Positions 51,063-59,899 of a stretch of DNA of 64,000 bases are shown here, in pieces. Location: contig NZ_JBHSDY010000002.1 of the NCBI RefSeq assembly GCF_042651965.1, forward strand, positions 248,001 to 312,000, written 5' to 3'. The stretch's first letter is position 1. Every line of letters begins with the position of its first letter. Below the pieces are notes generated by a model, which did not search any database, was not told the origin of the DNA, and saw only the letters and a program-made list of their open reading frames with translations. The position numbers were made by a program, and so were the translations under genes. The DNA comes from Castellaniella hirudinis. GTDB taxonomy: Bacteria; Pseudomonadota; Gammaproteobacteria; Burkholderiales; Burkholderiaceae_B.

Positions 51063-52247
51063 CTAGAAAACCTCGAACAACCCCGCCGCCCCCATGCCGC
51101 CGGCGATGCACATCGTCACGACGGCGTAGCGCGCCTTGCGGCGGCGGCCTTCCAGCAGCACGTGGCCGGCCAGCCGGGCGCCGGTCATGCCGAAGGGGTG
51201 ACCGAGCGCAATCGCCCCGCCGTTGACGTTCAGCCGTTCCGAGGGAATGCCCAGACGCCGCTGGCAATAGAGCGACTGGGACGCGAAGGCCTCGTTGAGC
51301 TCCCACAGGTCGATGTCCTCGACCTTCAGCCCGTGCCGCTCCAGCAGGCGCGGCACGGCGTAGACAGGGCCGATGCCCATCTCGTCCGCCTCGCAGCCCG
51401 CGATGGCGAAGCCCCGGAAGGCCCCCAGCGGCGACAGGCCCAGGCGTTCGGCCTCACGGGCCTCCATCAGCACGCAGGCCGAGGCGCCGTCCGACAACTG
51501 GGACGCATTGCCCGCCGTGACGAACTGATCCGGTCCCCGCACCGGAGCCAGGGCCGCCAGCGCTTCGTAAGTCGTGCCGGGCCGGTTGCAGGTATCGGCC
51601 GAGACCGTGACTTCCCGGCGGCTGACCGCCCCGGTCGCCTTGTCGACGACGGCCATGGTCGTCGCGCAGGGCACGATTTCCTCGGCATACCGGCCCGCCT
51701 GCTGGGCTTCGTGCGCGCGGCGCTGGCTTTCGACGGCAAAGCGGTCCTGGTCTTCGCGGCCGATGCCGTAGCGCGCCGCCACGATGTCGGCGGTTTCCAG
51801 CATGCTCATGTACAGCGTCGGGTAATGTGCTTCGATCCAGGGGTCCAGCGTCGGGTCCGCCGCGCCCTGCGCGGGCCGGCGCAGCAGCGAGATGCTTTCG
51901 GCGCCGCCGGCGACCACCGCCTGGGCGCCGCCGACGACGGCCCCGGCTGCAGCGGCAACGGCCTGCAGGCCCGAGGCGCAGAACCGGCTCACGGTCTGCC
52001 CCGCCGCCGAGACGGGCAATCCGGCCCGGACGGCGGTCTGGCGGCCCAGATTGCGGCCCGTGGCGCCTTCGGGATAACCGGTGCCCAGGATCACATCCTC
52101 GATCAGTCCCGGATCGATCCCGGCGCGCTCCACGGCCGCCCGCACGGCAAAGGCCGCCAGCGTCGGCCCCGGAGTCAGGTTGAACTCGCCCCGATGCGAC
52201 TTGGTGAGCGGCGTACGCGCGATGGAAACGATGACGGCTTCACGCAT
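51063..52247 (-). CDS. Acetyl-CoA acyltransferase (thiolase)
   Basis: 394-residue degradative thiolase. Nucleophile cysteine in SRFCASGLQAVAAAAG, catalytic His in GGAIALGHPFGMTGARL, and the second cysteine in CIAGGMGAAGLFE (usually CIGGG; here Ala replaces the first Gly). The start at 52247 has a GAAGGAAG ribosome site. It is the last gene of the catabolic cluster, 11 nt after the 3-hydroxyacyl-CoA dehydrogenase, so it probably performs the final CoA-dependent cleavage of the pathway. Confidence 0.95.
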   Translation of the reverse strand: MREAVIVSIARTPLTKSHRGEFNLTPGPTLAAFAVRAAVERAGIDPGLIEDVILGTGYPEGATGRNLGRQTAVRAGLPVSAAGQTVSRFCASGLQAVAAAAGAVVGGAQAVVAGGAESISLLRRPAQGAADPTLDPWIEAHYPTLYMSMLETADIVAARYGIGREDQDRFAVESQRRAHEAQQAGRYAEEIVPCATTMAVVDKATGAVSRREVTVSADTCNRPGTTYEALAALAPVRGPDQFVTAGNASQLSDGASACVLMEAREAERLGLSPLGAFRGFAIAGCEADEMGIGPVYAVPRLLERHGLKVEDIDLWELNEAFASQSLYCQRRLGIPSERLNVNGGAIALGHPFGMTGARLAGHVLLEGRRRKARYAVVTMCIAGGMGAAGLFEVF

Positions 52248-52258
52248 GGAGACTTCCT

Positions 52259-53602
52259 TCAGATCCGGTTCAGGCTGGCAAAATCGCGGTTCTGCTCGAC
52301 CAGTTGCACCAGCAAGGGCGAGGGCTGCCAGAACAGCGGGTCGTCCTGGGCGTACGACCGGATGTCGGCCAGGATCGCCGCCAGCCCCACGGTATCGCCG
52401 TAATGCATCGGTCCGCCCAGGTGACGCGGGAAGCCATAGCCGTGCAACAGCACGGCATCGACGTCCAGCGGGCGCAGCGCAATGCCTTCGTGCACCACGT
52501 TGGCGCCCTCGTTCACCATGGCCGCCATATAGCGGCGCACGATTTCCTGTTCGCCGAAAGCGCGCGGCGTCACGCCCACACGGGCGCGCTCGGCCTCGAC
52601 GATGGCCAGCACCTCGGGATCTTCGGTCCCGACGCGCGCGCCCGGCTCGTACAGATACCAGCCGCGACCGGTCTTCTGCCCGAACCAGCCGCGTTCGCAC
52701 AGGCGGTCGGCGATCTGCACATAGCGCGCGCGAGGATCGCGCGTCGGCGCCTGGCGTTTGCGCATGGCCCAGTTGATGTCGCCGCCGGCCAGGTCATAGA
52801 CCTGGAACGGCCCCATGGGAAAGCCCAGGCCGCGCACGGCGGCGTCGATGGCGTAGGGCGAGGCGCCGTCCTCCATCATGACGTTGGCCGCCTGGCGATA
52901 AGCGGCCAGCATCCGGTTGCCGATGAAGCCGTCGCAGATCCCGGCGCGCACCGGAATCTTGCCCAGCCGCTTGGCCAGGTCAAAGGCGCTGGCGACCACG
53001 TCGGCGGCGACCTTCGCGGGCACGACGATCTCCAGCAGCTTCATGATGTGGGCGGGTGAAAAGAAATGCAGGCCGATGACGTCCGCAGGCCGGGAGGTGC
53101 CGGCCGCAATGACGTCCACATCCAGGTAGGACGTGTTGGTCGCCAGGATGGCGCCCGGCCGGCAGACGCGGTCCAGTTCGGCGAAGACGGCCTGCTTGAC
53201 CGCCATGTCCTCGAACGCGGCCTCGATCACCAGATCGACGTCCCGCAGCGCGGCATAGTCCGCCGAACCGTCGAAGCGCGCCAGCACGGCGTCCCGGTCT
53301 TCGGCCGACAGGCGCTTGCGCGCCACCAGCCCGTCCAGGATCGATTCGACGTTGGCGCGGCCCCGGGCGACCCCGGCGGCATCGCGCTCGACCATCGTGA
53401 CCTGGCAGCCGGCGCGCAGGGCCGACACGGCAATGCCCGCCCCCATGGTGCCGCCGCCGACCACACCGATGGCCTGGATGGCGCGGGGCGCGGCGGCTGC
53501 AGCCTCCGGCACCCGGGCCGCCTCACTCTCGACGAACAGCGCGTGGGCCAGCCCGGCGCGCCGCGATTCGTCCATTTCTTCCGGGATCGTCGGATCGGAC
53601 AT
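52259..53602 (-). CDS. 3-hydroxyacyl-CoA dehydrogenase lacking the hydratase domain
   Basis: 447-residue NAD-dependent dehydrogenase with two C-terminal helical dimerisation domains, as in FadB/FadJ. The Rossmann motif is IGVVGGGTMGAGIAVSAL, and catalytic His/Glu lie in GLHFFSPAHIMKLLEI. The first 35 residues (RRAGLAHALFVESEAARVPE) resemble the linker that follows the enoyl-CoA hydratase half in FadB/FadJ, so this looks like a domain-shortened multifunctional enzyme. It lies 8 nt after the RidA-like gene and before the thiolase. Likely oxidises a ring-opened or cyclic hydroxyacyl-CoA. Confidence 0.9.
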   Translation of the reverse strand: MSDPTIPEEMDESRRAGLAHALFVESEAARVPEAAAAAPRAIQAIGVVGGGTMGAGIAVSALRAGCQVTMVERDAAGVARGRANVESILDGLVARKRLSAEDRDAVLARFDGSADYAALRDVDLVIEAAFEDMAVKQAVFAELDRVCRPGAILATNTSYLDVDVIAAGTSRPADVIGLHFFSPAHIMKLLEIVVPAKVAADVVASAFDLAKRLGKIPVRAGICDGFIGNRMLAAYRQAANVMMEDGASPYAIDAAVRGLGFPMGPFQVYDLAGGDINWAMRKRQAPTRDPRARYVQIADRLCERGWFGQKTGRGWYLYEPGARVGTEDPEVLAIVEAERARVGVTPRAFGEQEIVRRYMAAMVNEGANVVHEGIALRPLDVDAVLLHGYGFPRHLGGPMHYGDTVGLAAILADIRSYAQDDPLFWQPSPLLVQLVEQNRDFASLNRI

Positions 53603-53610
53603 GCGCGGCC

Positions 53611-54003
53611 TCAGTCGGGAATGACGGCGGTGACTTCGATCTCGACCTTGGCGCGGTCTTCGATCAGCGCAGCGACTTCAATGGCGGTCATGGAGGCATT
53701 GAAGCTGCCGATGAGTTCGCGGAACGCCTTGCCGATTTCGGGATAGGCGGCGATGTATTCGTGCTTGTCGGTCACGTACCAGGTCATGCGCACGATGTGC
53801 TCGGGCCGGGCGCCGCCCTCTTGCAGGACTTCCACGATATTCTGCAGCGCCTGGCGCACCTGGCCCGCCATATCGTCTGTATGGAACACGCCTTGGGCGT
53901 CCCAGCCGATCATGCCCGCCACGAACACCATGCGGCCGCGCACGGCGACGCCGTTGGAGTAGCCCTTGGGACGCGGCCAGCCGGGAGGAAGCAGGATTTG
54001 CAT
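53611..54003 (-). CDS. RidA-family enamine/imine deaminase
   Basis: 130-residue YjgF/YER057c/UK114 protein. Family features are GRMVFVAGMIGWDAQG, VRQALQNIVEVLQEGGA and the substrate-binding arginine in EDRAKVEIEVTAVIP. RidA proteins hydrolyse enamines or imines to ketones plus ammonia. It lies between a thioesterase and a 3-hydroxyacyl-CoA dehydrogenase gene, downstream of an anthraniloyl-CoA-monooxygenase-like gene. This fits a deaminating step on the amino-cyclohexene intermediate, rather than general housekeeping. Confidence 0.9.
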   Translation of the reverse strand: MQILLPPGWPRPKGYSNGVAVRGRMVFVAGMIGWDAQGVFHTDDMAGQVRQALQNIVEVLQEGGARPEHIVRMTWYVTDKHEYIAAYPEIGKAFRELIGSFNASMTAIEVAALIEDRAKVEIEVTAVIPD

Positions 54004-54068
54004 GAAAATTCTCCTTATTGAAACAACGAAATCAACGCAACGAAAGCGGGAAAAGCGATGCGGCTGCG

Positions 54069-54542
54069 CTAGGCCGCCGATACGCACGCCGCCAGCGCGG
54101 CGCGCACGTCGTCGGGCAAGGCGATGGCGCGGTGGGTGTTCAGGTCCGTAAACACCAGGATCTGACGCGAAGCGACCCGCAGGACCCCGTCTCCGCGGGC
54201 CTCCAGCGCCAGCGTCAGCGACTTGCCGCCGATCCGCTCGACGGCCACGCTGAAGGCCAGGGTCTCGCCCATTCGGGCGATGGCGCGGAAATCGCACTCC
54301 AGGTGCACGATGGGCAGGCCGACGCGGCGCGACCCCAGCATCTCCGCATAGGAAATGCCCAGCCCTTCGGTGAACCAGTCCTCGACCAGTTGATTGAACA
54401 GCACCAGATACTGGGGAAAGAACACGATGCCGGCCGGATCGCAATGCGAAAACCGGATCGGAAAGGCGCGCTCGAAGCAGACGGAGCGGCTCCCGCCCCC
54501 CGCCTGCGGACGGGCCCCGCCGGCGACGTCGCCGGAGCTCAT
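54069..54542 (-). CDS. 4-hydroxybenzoyl-CoA-type hot-dog thioesterase
   Basis: 157-residue hot-dog thioesterase. RFSHCDPAGIVFFPQYLVLF is the acyl-CoA thioesterase motif with the catalytic Asp, and LPIVHLECDFRAIARMGETL follows. The start at 54542 overlaps the stop of the upstream hydroxylase gene (ATGA), so the two are translationally coupled. The N-terminal 25 residues are Gly-rich and may be disordered. In this cluster it could recycle CoA from stalled aromatic or alicyclic CoA esters. Confidence 0.92.
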   Translation of the reverse strand: MSSGDVAGGARPQAGGGSRSVCFERAFPIRFSHCDPAGIVFFPQYLVLFNQLVEDWFTEGLGISYAEMLGSRRVGLPIVHLECDFRAIARMGETLAFSVAVERIGGKSLTLALEARGDGVLRVASRQILVFTDLNTHRAIALPDDVRAALAACVSAA

Positions 54543-56872
54543 GCGGCGCCCGCCTCTCGGAGCGCCTTTTCCCGTGCGAAATTGCTTTCCATCTGCTGCT
54601 TGCCCGAACGATACTGCTTCGGCCACGCCACCTCGGCAAAGCCGATCTTGGCGGCTTCGGTCAGCGTCCAGGCCGGATTGGCCAGGTGCGGACGCGCCAC
54701 CGCGCACAAGTCGGCCCGGCCCGCGGCCAGGATGCTGTTGACGTGGTCGGCCTCGCTGATCGCGCCCACCGCGATCGTGGCGATGCCGACTTCCTGGCGG
54801 ATCCGGTCGGCAAACGGCGTCTGGAACATGCGTCCGTAGGTCGGTTTTTCCTGCTTGCTCACCTGCCCGGAGGACACGTCGATCATGTCGGCGCCGGCCT
54901 GCTTGAAGGCGCGCGCGATCTCCACGGCGTCCGCAGGCGTGATGCCGCCCTCGACCCAGTCGTGCGCGGAAATCCGCACCGACATCGGCTTGTCCTGGGG
55001 CCAGACCGCGCGCACCGCCTCGAAGACTTCCAGCGGATAACGCAGCCGGTTGGCCAGCGAGCCGCCGTACGCGTCCGTGCGCTGGTTGGTCAGCGGCGAA
55101 ATGAACGCCGACAGCAGGTAGCCGTGCGCGCAGTGCAGTTCCAGCCAGTCGGCGCCGGCCTCGTCGGCCGCGCGCGCCGAGGCCACGAACTGCGCCTTGA
55201 TCGTCGCCATTTCGTCCGGCGTCAGCGCCCGCGAAATCTGGCTGACGCCGTCCAGGTACTGCTGCGGCGAGGCCGAGACCACGGGCCAGTTGCCTTCGGC
55301 CAGGGGCTGGTCGATGCCTTCCCAGGCCCGGCGCGTGGAGGCCTTGGCGCCCGCGTGGCCGATCTGGATGCCGAACTTGGCATCGGTATTGTCGTGGATC
55401 CAGTCGGCGATGCGCTTGAACGCCGCCGTATGTTCCGGCTTGTACAGGCCCGGGCAGCCCGGGGTGATGCGACCCTCGGGGCTGACGCAGGTCATTTCGG
55501 CGAACACCAGGCCCGCGCCGCCCTGGGAGCGCGCGCCCAGGTGCACCAGGTGGTAATCGCCCACCAGGCCGTCTTCGGCCGAATACTGCGCCATGGGCGA
55601 GACCACGACGCGGTTCTTCAGCGTCAGGCCGCGCACCGTCCAGGGCGTGAACATCGGCGGCGGGACATGGCCCGCGACCGCCGGCACGCTGGCGCGCTCG
55701 GCGAACCAGCGCTCGTAGCCCTCCAGCCATGCCTTGTCGCGCAGCCGCAGGTTTTCGTGGCTGATGCGCTGGCTGCGCGTCAGCATGGAATACATGAATT
55801 GTTCAGGCTCGAACTGGTCGCAATAGCGTTCGCCGCAGACCTCGAACCATTCCATCGCGTTCCAGGCCGCGTTCTGCAGACGCAGGGTCTCGATGCGGCG
55901 CGCCTCCTGGTAGGCCGTCAACACCTCGGAGATGCGCGCGGGGTCGTCGCCCAGCAACTGGAACTGGCGCGTGAGTTCGATCGCATCTTCGATCGCCAGC
56001 TTGGTGCCCGAACCGATCGCGAAGTGCGCCGTGTGCACCGCGTCGCCCATCAGCACCACATGGCTGCCATGCCGGTTCTTCAGCCACCAGTGCCCGCACA
56101 CCACGCGCTGGAAATTCAGCCACGCCGCGCCGCGCTGGTGGCGCGCGTTGGTCATCAGCTTGGCGCCTTCGAGATTGCCCTCGTTGAACAACTGTTCGCA
56201 GAAAGCGATCGACTGCTCCTGGTCGGCCTTGTCCAGGCCGTGGGCCTGCCAGACGTGCTCGGGGCACTCGACGATGAAGGTCGTGGTCCTGTCGTCGAAC
56301 TTGTAGATGTGCGCCTGGAACCAGCCGTGCTCGGTCTTGCGGAAATCGAAGGTGAAGGCGTCGTAGAGCTTGTTCGTGCCCAGCCAGATGTAGCGGTTGG
56401 GCCGCGTGATGATGTCCGGCTGGAAGGTCTCGGCGTACTTGTTGCGCATCTTGGAGAAGATGCCGTCGCTGGCGATGATCAGGTCGGCGTCCGGGTAGTC
56501 CTCGTCGGAGTCCACCTCGGTCTCGAAGACCAGCTTGACCCCCAGCCGCTCGCAGCGCGCCTGCAGGATGTTCAGCAGCTTTTTACGGCCGATCCCCACG
56601 AAACCGTGGCCGCCCGAGCGGATGGTGCGGCCCTTGAACAGCAGTTCGATGTCGTCCCAGTGATTGAAGGCTTCCTGGATCTCGTCGGCCGTCTCGCGGT
56701 CCCACTGGCGCATATTGTCCATGGTGGCGTCGGAGAACACCACGCCCCAGCCAAACGTGTCATAAGGCCGGTTGCGCTCGACGACGGTCACGTCGTGCCG
56801 CGCGTCCAGTTTCTTCATGAGCAAGGCCAGATACAGGCCTGCGGGCCCACCACCGATGCAAACGATCTTCAT
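54539..56872 (-). CDS. Bifunctional anthraniloyl-CoA monooxygenase/reductase (or salicylyl-CoA 5-hydroxylase)
   Basis: 777-residue two-domain flavoprotein. Residues 1-390 are a class A FAD monooxygenase: MKIVCIGGGPAGLYLALLMK, FGWGVVFSDATMDNM and MGDAVHTAHFAIGSGTKLAI. Residues 405-760 are an Old Yellow Enzyme-type reductase: LKNRVVVSPMAQYSA, IQIGHAGAKAS, ELHCAHGYLLSAFISPLTNQ. This fusion is that of 2-aminobenzoyl-CoA monooxygenase/reductase (Azoarcus type) and salicylyl-CoA 5-hydroxylase. Both act on CoA thioesters. The neighbouring iif-like genes favour the anthranilate substrate. A near-consensus promoter lies about 90 nt upstream, and the thioesterase start overlaps its stop. Confidence 0.9.
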   Translation of the reverse strand: MKIVCIGGGPAGLYLALLMKKLDARHDVTVVERNRPYDTFGWGVVFSDATMDNMRQWDRETADEIQEAFNHWDDIELLFKGRTIRSGGHGFVGIGRKKLLNILQARCERLGVKLVFETEVDSDEDYPDADLIIASDGIFSKMRNKYAETFQPDIITRPNRYIWLGTNKLYDAFTFDFRKTEHGWFQAHIYKFDDRTTTFIVECPEHVWQAHGLDKADQEQSIAFCEQLFNEGNLEGAKLMTNARHQRGAAWLNFQRVVCGHWWLKNRHGSHVVLMGDAVHTAHFAIGSGTKLAIEDAIELTRQFQLLGDDPARISEVLTAYQEARRIETLRLQNAAWNAMEWFEVCGERYCDQFEPEQFMYSMLTRSQRISHENLRLRDKAWLEGYERWFAERASVPAVAGHVPPPMFTPWTVRGLTLKNRVVVSPMAQYSAEDGLVGDYHLVHLGARSQGGAGLVFAEMTCVSPEGRITPGCPGLYKPEHTAAFKRIADWIHDNTDAKFGIQIGHAGAKASTRRAWEGIDQPLAEGNWPVVSASPQQYLDGVSQISRALTPDEMATIKAQFVASARAADEAGADWLELHCAHGYLLSAFISPLTNQRTDAYGGSLANRLRYPLEVFEAVRAVWPQDKPMSVRISAHDWVEGGITPADAVEIARAFKQAGADMIDVSSGQVSKQEKPTYGRMFQTPFADRIRQEVGIATIAVGAISEADHVNSILAAGRADLCAVARPHLANPAWTLTEAAKIGFAEVAWPKQYRSGKQQMESNFAREKALREAGAA

Positions 56873-56962
56873 CTCATCTCTCCTGCTGTCGTAGAAAGAA
56901 CCCCGGACGCCGATACCGCTGCCGGCTCGGCCGGAACTCTGGAATTTTGTTTATTTCTATTT

Positions 56963-56991
56963 AATTTACTTGTAAAGCAATTGCCTGTCAA
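56963..56991 (-). promoter_or_regulatory. Promoter with internal CAATTG palindrome ahead of the hydroxylase operon
   Basis: On the minus strand, TTGACA (56991-56986) and TAAATT (56968-56963) are 17 nt apart in an AT-rich spacer. The palindrome GCAATTGC (56977-56984) sits between the two hexamers, where a bound repressor would block RNA polymerase. A similar CAATTG palindrome occurs in the other regulatory spacer of this cluster near 59.99 kb. Confidence 0.6.
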
Positions 56992-57016
56992 TCTGGAATT
57001 CCCAGGGACGCGGCCG

Positions 57017-57529
57017 TCAGTCCTTGGCCGGCGGAACCGGCGGCTCGCCGAAACCCACCTGGTGGTAATCGCGGTTGAAATACACCAGGCCGCCCCGCCC
57101 CGCCCCGCGCTGGACGCCCTGGACCTCGCAGAGAAAGATGCTGTGCGAACCGACCGTGCTGGTGTTGGTGATGCGGCAATCGAAGCTGACGATGGCGCAG
57201 TCGAGCAGCGGGCTGCCCGTGGCCAGCCGCGTCCACTGCACGCGGTCGAAGCGTTCGCTCATCGAGAATTCCCGGTTCGCGAACAGGGCCGGCGCATCCT
57301 TGTTGCCCGCGCCCAGGACATTGACGCACAACACCTCGTTGCCCTCGAAGAACCGGTGCGCAAAGGACGAGCGGTTCATGCAGACCAGCAGCGTGGGCGG
57401 CTGGTCCGTGACGCTGCAGACGGCTGTCGCGGTAAAGCCGGCCAGGCCGCTGGGGCCGTCGGTGGTGATGATGTTGACCGCGCCGGCCAGCATGGCCATT
57501 GCGTTGCGAAAGGCGTTGACGTCTGCCAC
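57017..57529 (-). CDS. Flavin reductase of a two-component monooxygenase (IifD-like)
   Basis: 170-residue flavin:NAD(P)H reductase (HpaC/DIM6 fold), supplying free reduced flavin to an oxygenase. Visible motifs are AGAVNIITTDGPSGLAGFTA, TALLVCMNRSSFA-like PTLLVCMNRSSFAHRFFEGN, CVNVLGAGNKDAPALFANR and LVYFNRDYHQVGF. The natural partner is the acyl-CoA-dehydrogenase-fold oxygenase three genes upstream. Position and neighbours match iifD of indole oxidation clusters. It lies 30 nt after the SDR gene. Confidence 0.88.
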   Translation of the reverse strand: MADVNAFRNAMAMLAGAVNIITTDGPSGLAGFTATAVCSVTDQPPTLLVCMNRSSFAHRFFEGNEVLCVNVLGAGNKDAPALFANREFSMSERFDRVQWTRLATGSPLLDCAIVSFDCRITNTSTVGSHSIFLCEVQGVQRGAGRGGLVYFNRDYHQVGFGEPPVPPAKD

Positions 57530-57559
57530 GGCGTTCTCCTTGGGGCGACCTGAGCGCGG

Positions 57560-58300
57560 TCAGCGCATGAAGAGGCCGCCGTTGACGTCCCACGTGGCGC
57601 CGTTGACGAAACCGGCGTCCCGGGCGGCGAGCCGGACGACCAGATCGGCCACGAAATGCGGATCGCCCAGGCGCCGCACGGGAATGCCCTGGACGATCTG
57701 TTCGAGTTTTTCCGGCGGAACCAGCGCATGCACCGAGGGCAGATCCATGGGGCCGGGCGAGATCGCGTTGGCGGTCACGCCGCGAGGCCCCAGTTCCCGC
57801 GCGAAAATCTTGGTGAGGGTAACGATCGCCCCCTTGGAGCACGCGTAATGCGCCCCGGTGGCGGTGCCGCCGTTCTGGCCGGCCAGCGAACCCATGTTGA
57901 TCAGGCGTCCATAGCCTGCCCGGGCCATGTGGGCCCCCACGACCTGGCAGCCGAACAGCGTGCCGCGCAGATTGGTGGCCAGCACCGCGTCGAACTCTTC
58001 GGGGCTGATGTCCATCACCGGCGTGGCCTTGGTCATGGCGGCGTTGTTGACCAGGACGTGCAACTGGCCCCAGCGATCCAGGGTGGCGGCCAGGGCCGCC
58101 TCGAAGTCCGGCTTGCGCATGACGTCGAGCTGCAGCGGCAGCACGCGCTCGCCGCCGGCGTCGAGGCCCGCCGCCGCCTGCTCCGCCAGGTCCAGACGAT
58201 GGTCGGTGAGAACCACCTTGAACCCGGCCGCATGCAGACTTTGCGCGATGACCAATCCCAGCCCCTGGGCGGCGCCGGTCACGAGGGCGATCTGATCCAT
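57560..58300 (-). CDS. SDR-family dehydrogenase (IifA-like)
   Basis: 246-residue classical short-chain dehydrogenase. NAD(P) motif LVTGAAQGLGLVIAQSL, then VLVNNAAMTKATPVMD, and the catalytic site Ser-Tyr-Lys in MGSLAGQNGGTATGAHYACS with KGAIVTL. The conserved N of NNAA and the PG motif of ISPGPMDLPS are present. In indole oxidation clusters an SDR of this type (IifA) acts on the dihydroxyindoline formed by the oxygenase. It lies 31 nt after the IifB-like gene. Confidence 0.88.
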   Translation of the reverse strand: MDQIALVTGAAQGLGLVIAQSLHAAGFKVVLTDHRLDLAEQAAAGLDAGGERVLPLQLDVMRKPDFEAALAATLDRWGQLHVLVNNAAMTKATPVMDISPEEFDAVLATNLRGTLFGCQVVGAHMARAGYGRLINMGSLAGQNGGTATGAHYACSKGAIVTLTKIFARELGPRGVTANAISPGPMDLPSVHALVPPEKLEQIVQGIPVRRLGDPHFVADLVVRLAARDAGFVNGATWDVNGGLFMR

Positions 58301-58331
58301 GATGTCTCTCCTGTGGGCTCGCGGCCCGGTA

Positions 58332-58688
58332 TCAATCGATGACCAGTTCCCGGCCGATGCGGGCCTCGACGCGCATGTACTTCCACAGCTTGTGCGCGCC
58401 GTCGCCCACGGGCGTGACGCGGAACAGGTTGCAGGCGGCGGTCACGGTGTCGTAGTCCGGCACGTCCGCCAGCACATAGGTGGTCCAGGGAAACTGGACC
58501 GACGGACCGACCATGATCTGGTCATCGTCCAGATTGCCCAGCACGCGCACGCCGGGCAGATCCCGGATGCCGCGCATCATGGTCAGAAAGGCCACCCACA
58601 CGTCTTTCATGTCCTGCGCGCTGCCGTCCATGAAATTCTGATTGACGCCGATGCAGAACAGCACGCGCAGCGATTTTTTGTTTTCCAT
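58332..58688 (-). CDS. Small DUF4286/muconolactone-isomerase-like protein (IifB-like)
   Basis: 118-residue alpha/beta protein of the dimeric ferredoxin-like type. Features are MKDVWVAFLTMMRGIRDLPG, VRVLGNLDDDQIMVGPSVQF and LWKYMRVEARIGRELV. I recognise it as similar to IifB, the DUF4286-type protein of indole oxidation clusters, rather than true muconolactone isomerase. The position between the oxygenase and the SDR genes agrees. Its reaction in that pathway is less certain than those of its neighbours. Confidence 0.72.
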   Translation of the reverse strand: MENKKSLRVLFCIGVNQNFMDGSAQDMKDVWVAFLTMMRGIRDLPGVRVLGNLDDDQIMVGPSVQFPWTTYVLADVPDYDTVTAACNLFRVTPVGDGAHKLWKYMRVEARIGRELVID

Positions 58689-58738
58689 GACATTCTCCTG
58701 GAGAGGGGTTGAAGCGGGTGACGATCAGAAACAAGCGA

Positions 58739-59899
58739 TCAGAGATAACCGGGCAGCGGCGACAGGCCGAAGAGCATGGCGCCCGCGTTCTGATACGTAA
58801 TATCGCCCATGAAGGCGTGCTGCGTCACCATCTGGGCGTCGCGCACTTGCTGGGCCAGCGGACTGTTCTCGTACACCCCGGTCATGCCGCTGAGCATCTG
58901 GGCGCGGCGGGCCACGTCGGCCCCCACCCGCGAGGCATGCGTCGTCGACAGGCGCAGCATGCTGATCAGATGGTCGTCGGGCTTGCCGCCGGCCGCGAGG
59001 ACCTGCCAGGCATCGTCGATCGCTTCGTAGAACCAGCACCGCGCGGCGCGCAGTTCGGCCTCGATCTTGGCGATTTCGAGCTGCACGTAGACGCGGTCCC
59101 CCAGATTGGGGGCGCCCGTCACGGACTTGCGGTTGCCGGCCATGCGCAGGACCTCGTTGATGGCCCCGCGCCCGATGCCCAGTCCGACCACGGCCAGCAC
59201 CTGCGCCGCAAACGCCAAGGCCGGATAGCGGTACAGCGGCGTGTCCAGGGACGAAGCGCCGCCGCGCACGAAGGTCCATTCATCGGGCACCACGACGCCG
59301 TCGACCACGAGATCATTGCTGCCGGTCGCCTTCAGGCCCATGACGTCCCAGTTCAGCTCGATGCGCGCCTGCTTGCGCATCATGACGGCCATGCGCGGCA
59401 AGGGCGCCTGGTCCTTGACGGCCGGGATGATGCCGACCCCGACCACATCCGCCCCCATGCTGCCGCTGGAGAACTGCCAGCGGCCGGAGACCTTGTGCCC
59501 GCCTTCGACCGCCTGGGCCGGCTGCGGCGGAAAGATCCCGCCGGCGAAGACCTGGTCCACGCCGCCGTCCGCATACAGTTTTTCCAGCGTGGCGACCGGC
59601 AGGGCCGACAGATAGACGGCGCCGATGCCGAAGCTGGCGACCCAGCCCGCGGAGCCGTCGGCTTCGGAAATCAGTTCGATCAGGCGGCAGAATTCGGCGG
59701 GCGTGCTCTCGTCCCCGCCGAAGCGCTCGGCCACCAGCGAGCGGTAGACGCCCAGCGCCTTGAAGCGGTCGATGATCTCCTGGGGGAGATGGCCCTGCGC
59801 CTCGAATTCCCGGCGGCGCGCATGGACGTCCCGCAACAGCTCCTCGAGCGCGGCCTGCTGCGGACGGACGCTTACAGGCAAAGAAGTCATGTCAGTCAT
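58739..59899 (-). CDS. Flavin-dependent oxygenase with acyl-CoA dehydrogenase fold (IifC-like)
   Basis: 386-residue two-component monooxygenase of the HpaB/acyl-CoA-dehydrogenase superfamily. The N-terminal helical domain (LGVYRSLVAERFGGDESTPA, EADGSAGWVASFGIGAVYLS), beta domain (KVSGRWQFSSGSMGADVVGV) and C-terminal helical domain (AINEVLRMAGNRKSVTGAPN) are all visible. No catalytic glutamate of true acyl-CoA dehydrogenases is obvious. With the reductase, SDR and DUF4286-type protein it matches IifC, the indole oxygenase that starts indole oxidation to indole-2,3-dihydrodiol. The ATG at 59899 has a GGAGA ribosome site and follows a 340-base regulatory spacer. Confidence 0.85.
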   Translation of the reverse strand: MTDMTSLPVSVRPQQAALEELLRDVHARRREFEAQGHLPQEIIDRFKALGVYRSLVAERFGGDESTPAEFCRLIELISEADGSAGWVASFGIGAVYLSALPVATLEKLYADGGVDQVFAGGIFPPQPAQAVEGGHKVSGRWQFSSGSMGADVVGVGIIPAVKDQAPLPRMAVMMRKQARIELNWDVMGLKATGSNDLVVDGVVVPDEWTFVRGGASSLDTPLYRYPALAFAAQVLAVVGLGIGRGAINEVLRMAGNRKSVTGAPNLGDRVYVQLEIAKIEAELRAARCWFYEAIDDAWQVLAAGGKPDDHLISMLRLSTTHASRVGADVARRAQMLSGMTGVYENSPLAQQVRDAQMVTQHAFMGDITYQNAGAMLFGLSPLPGYL

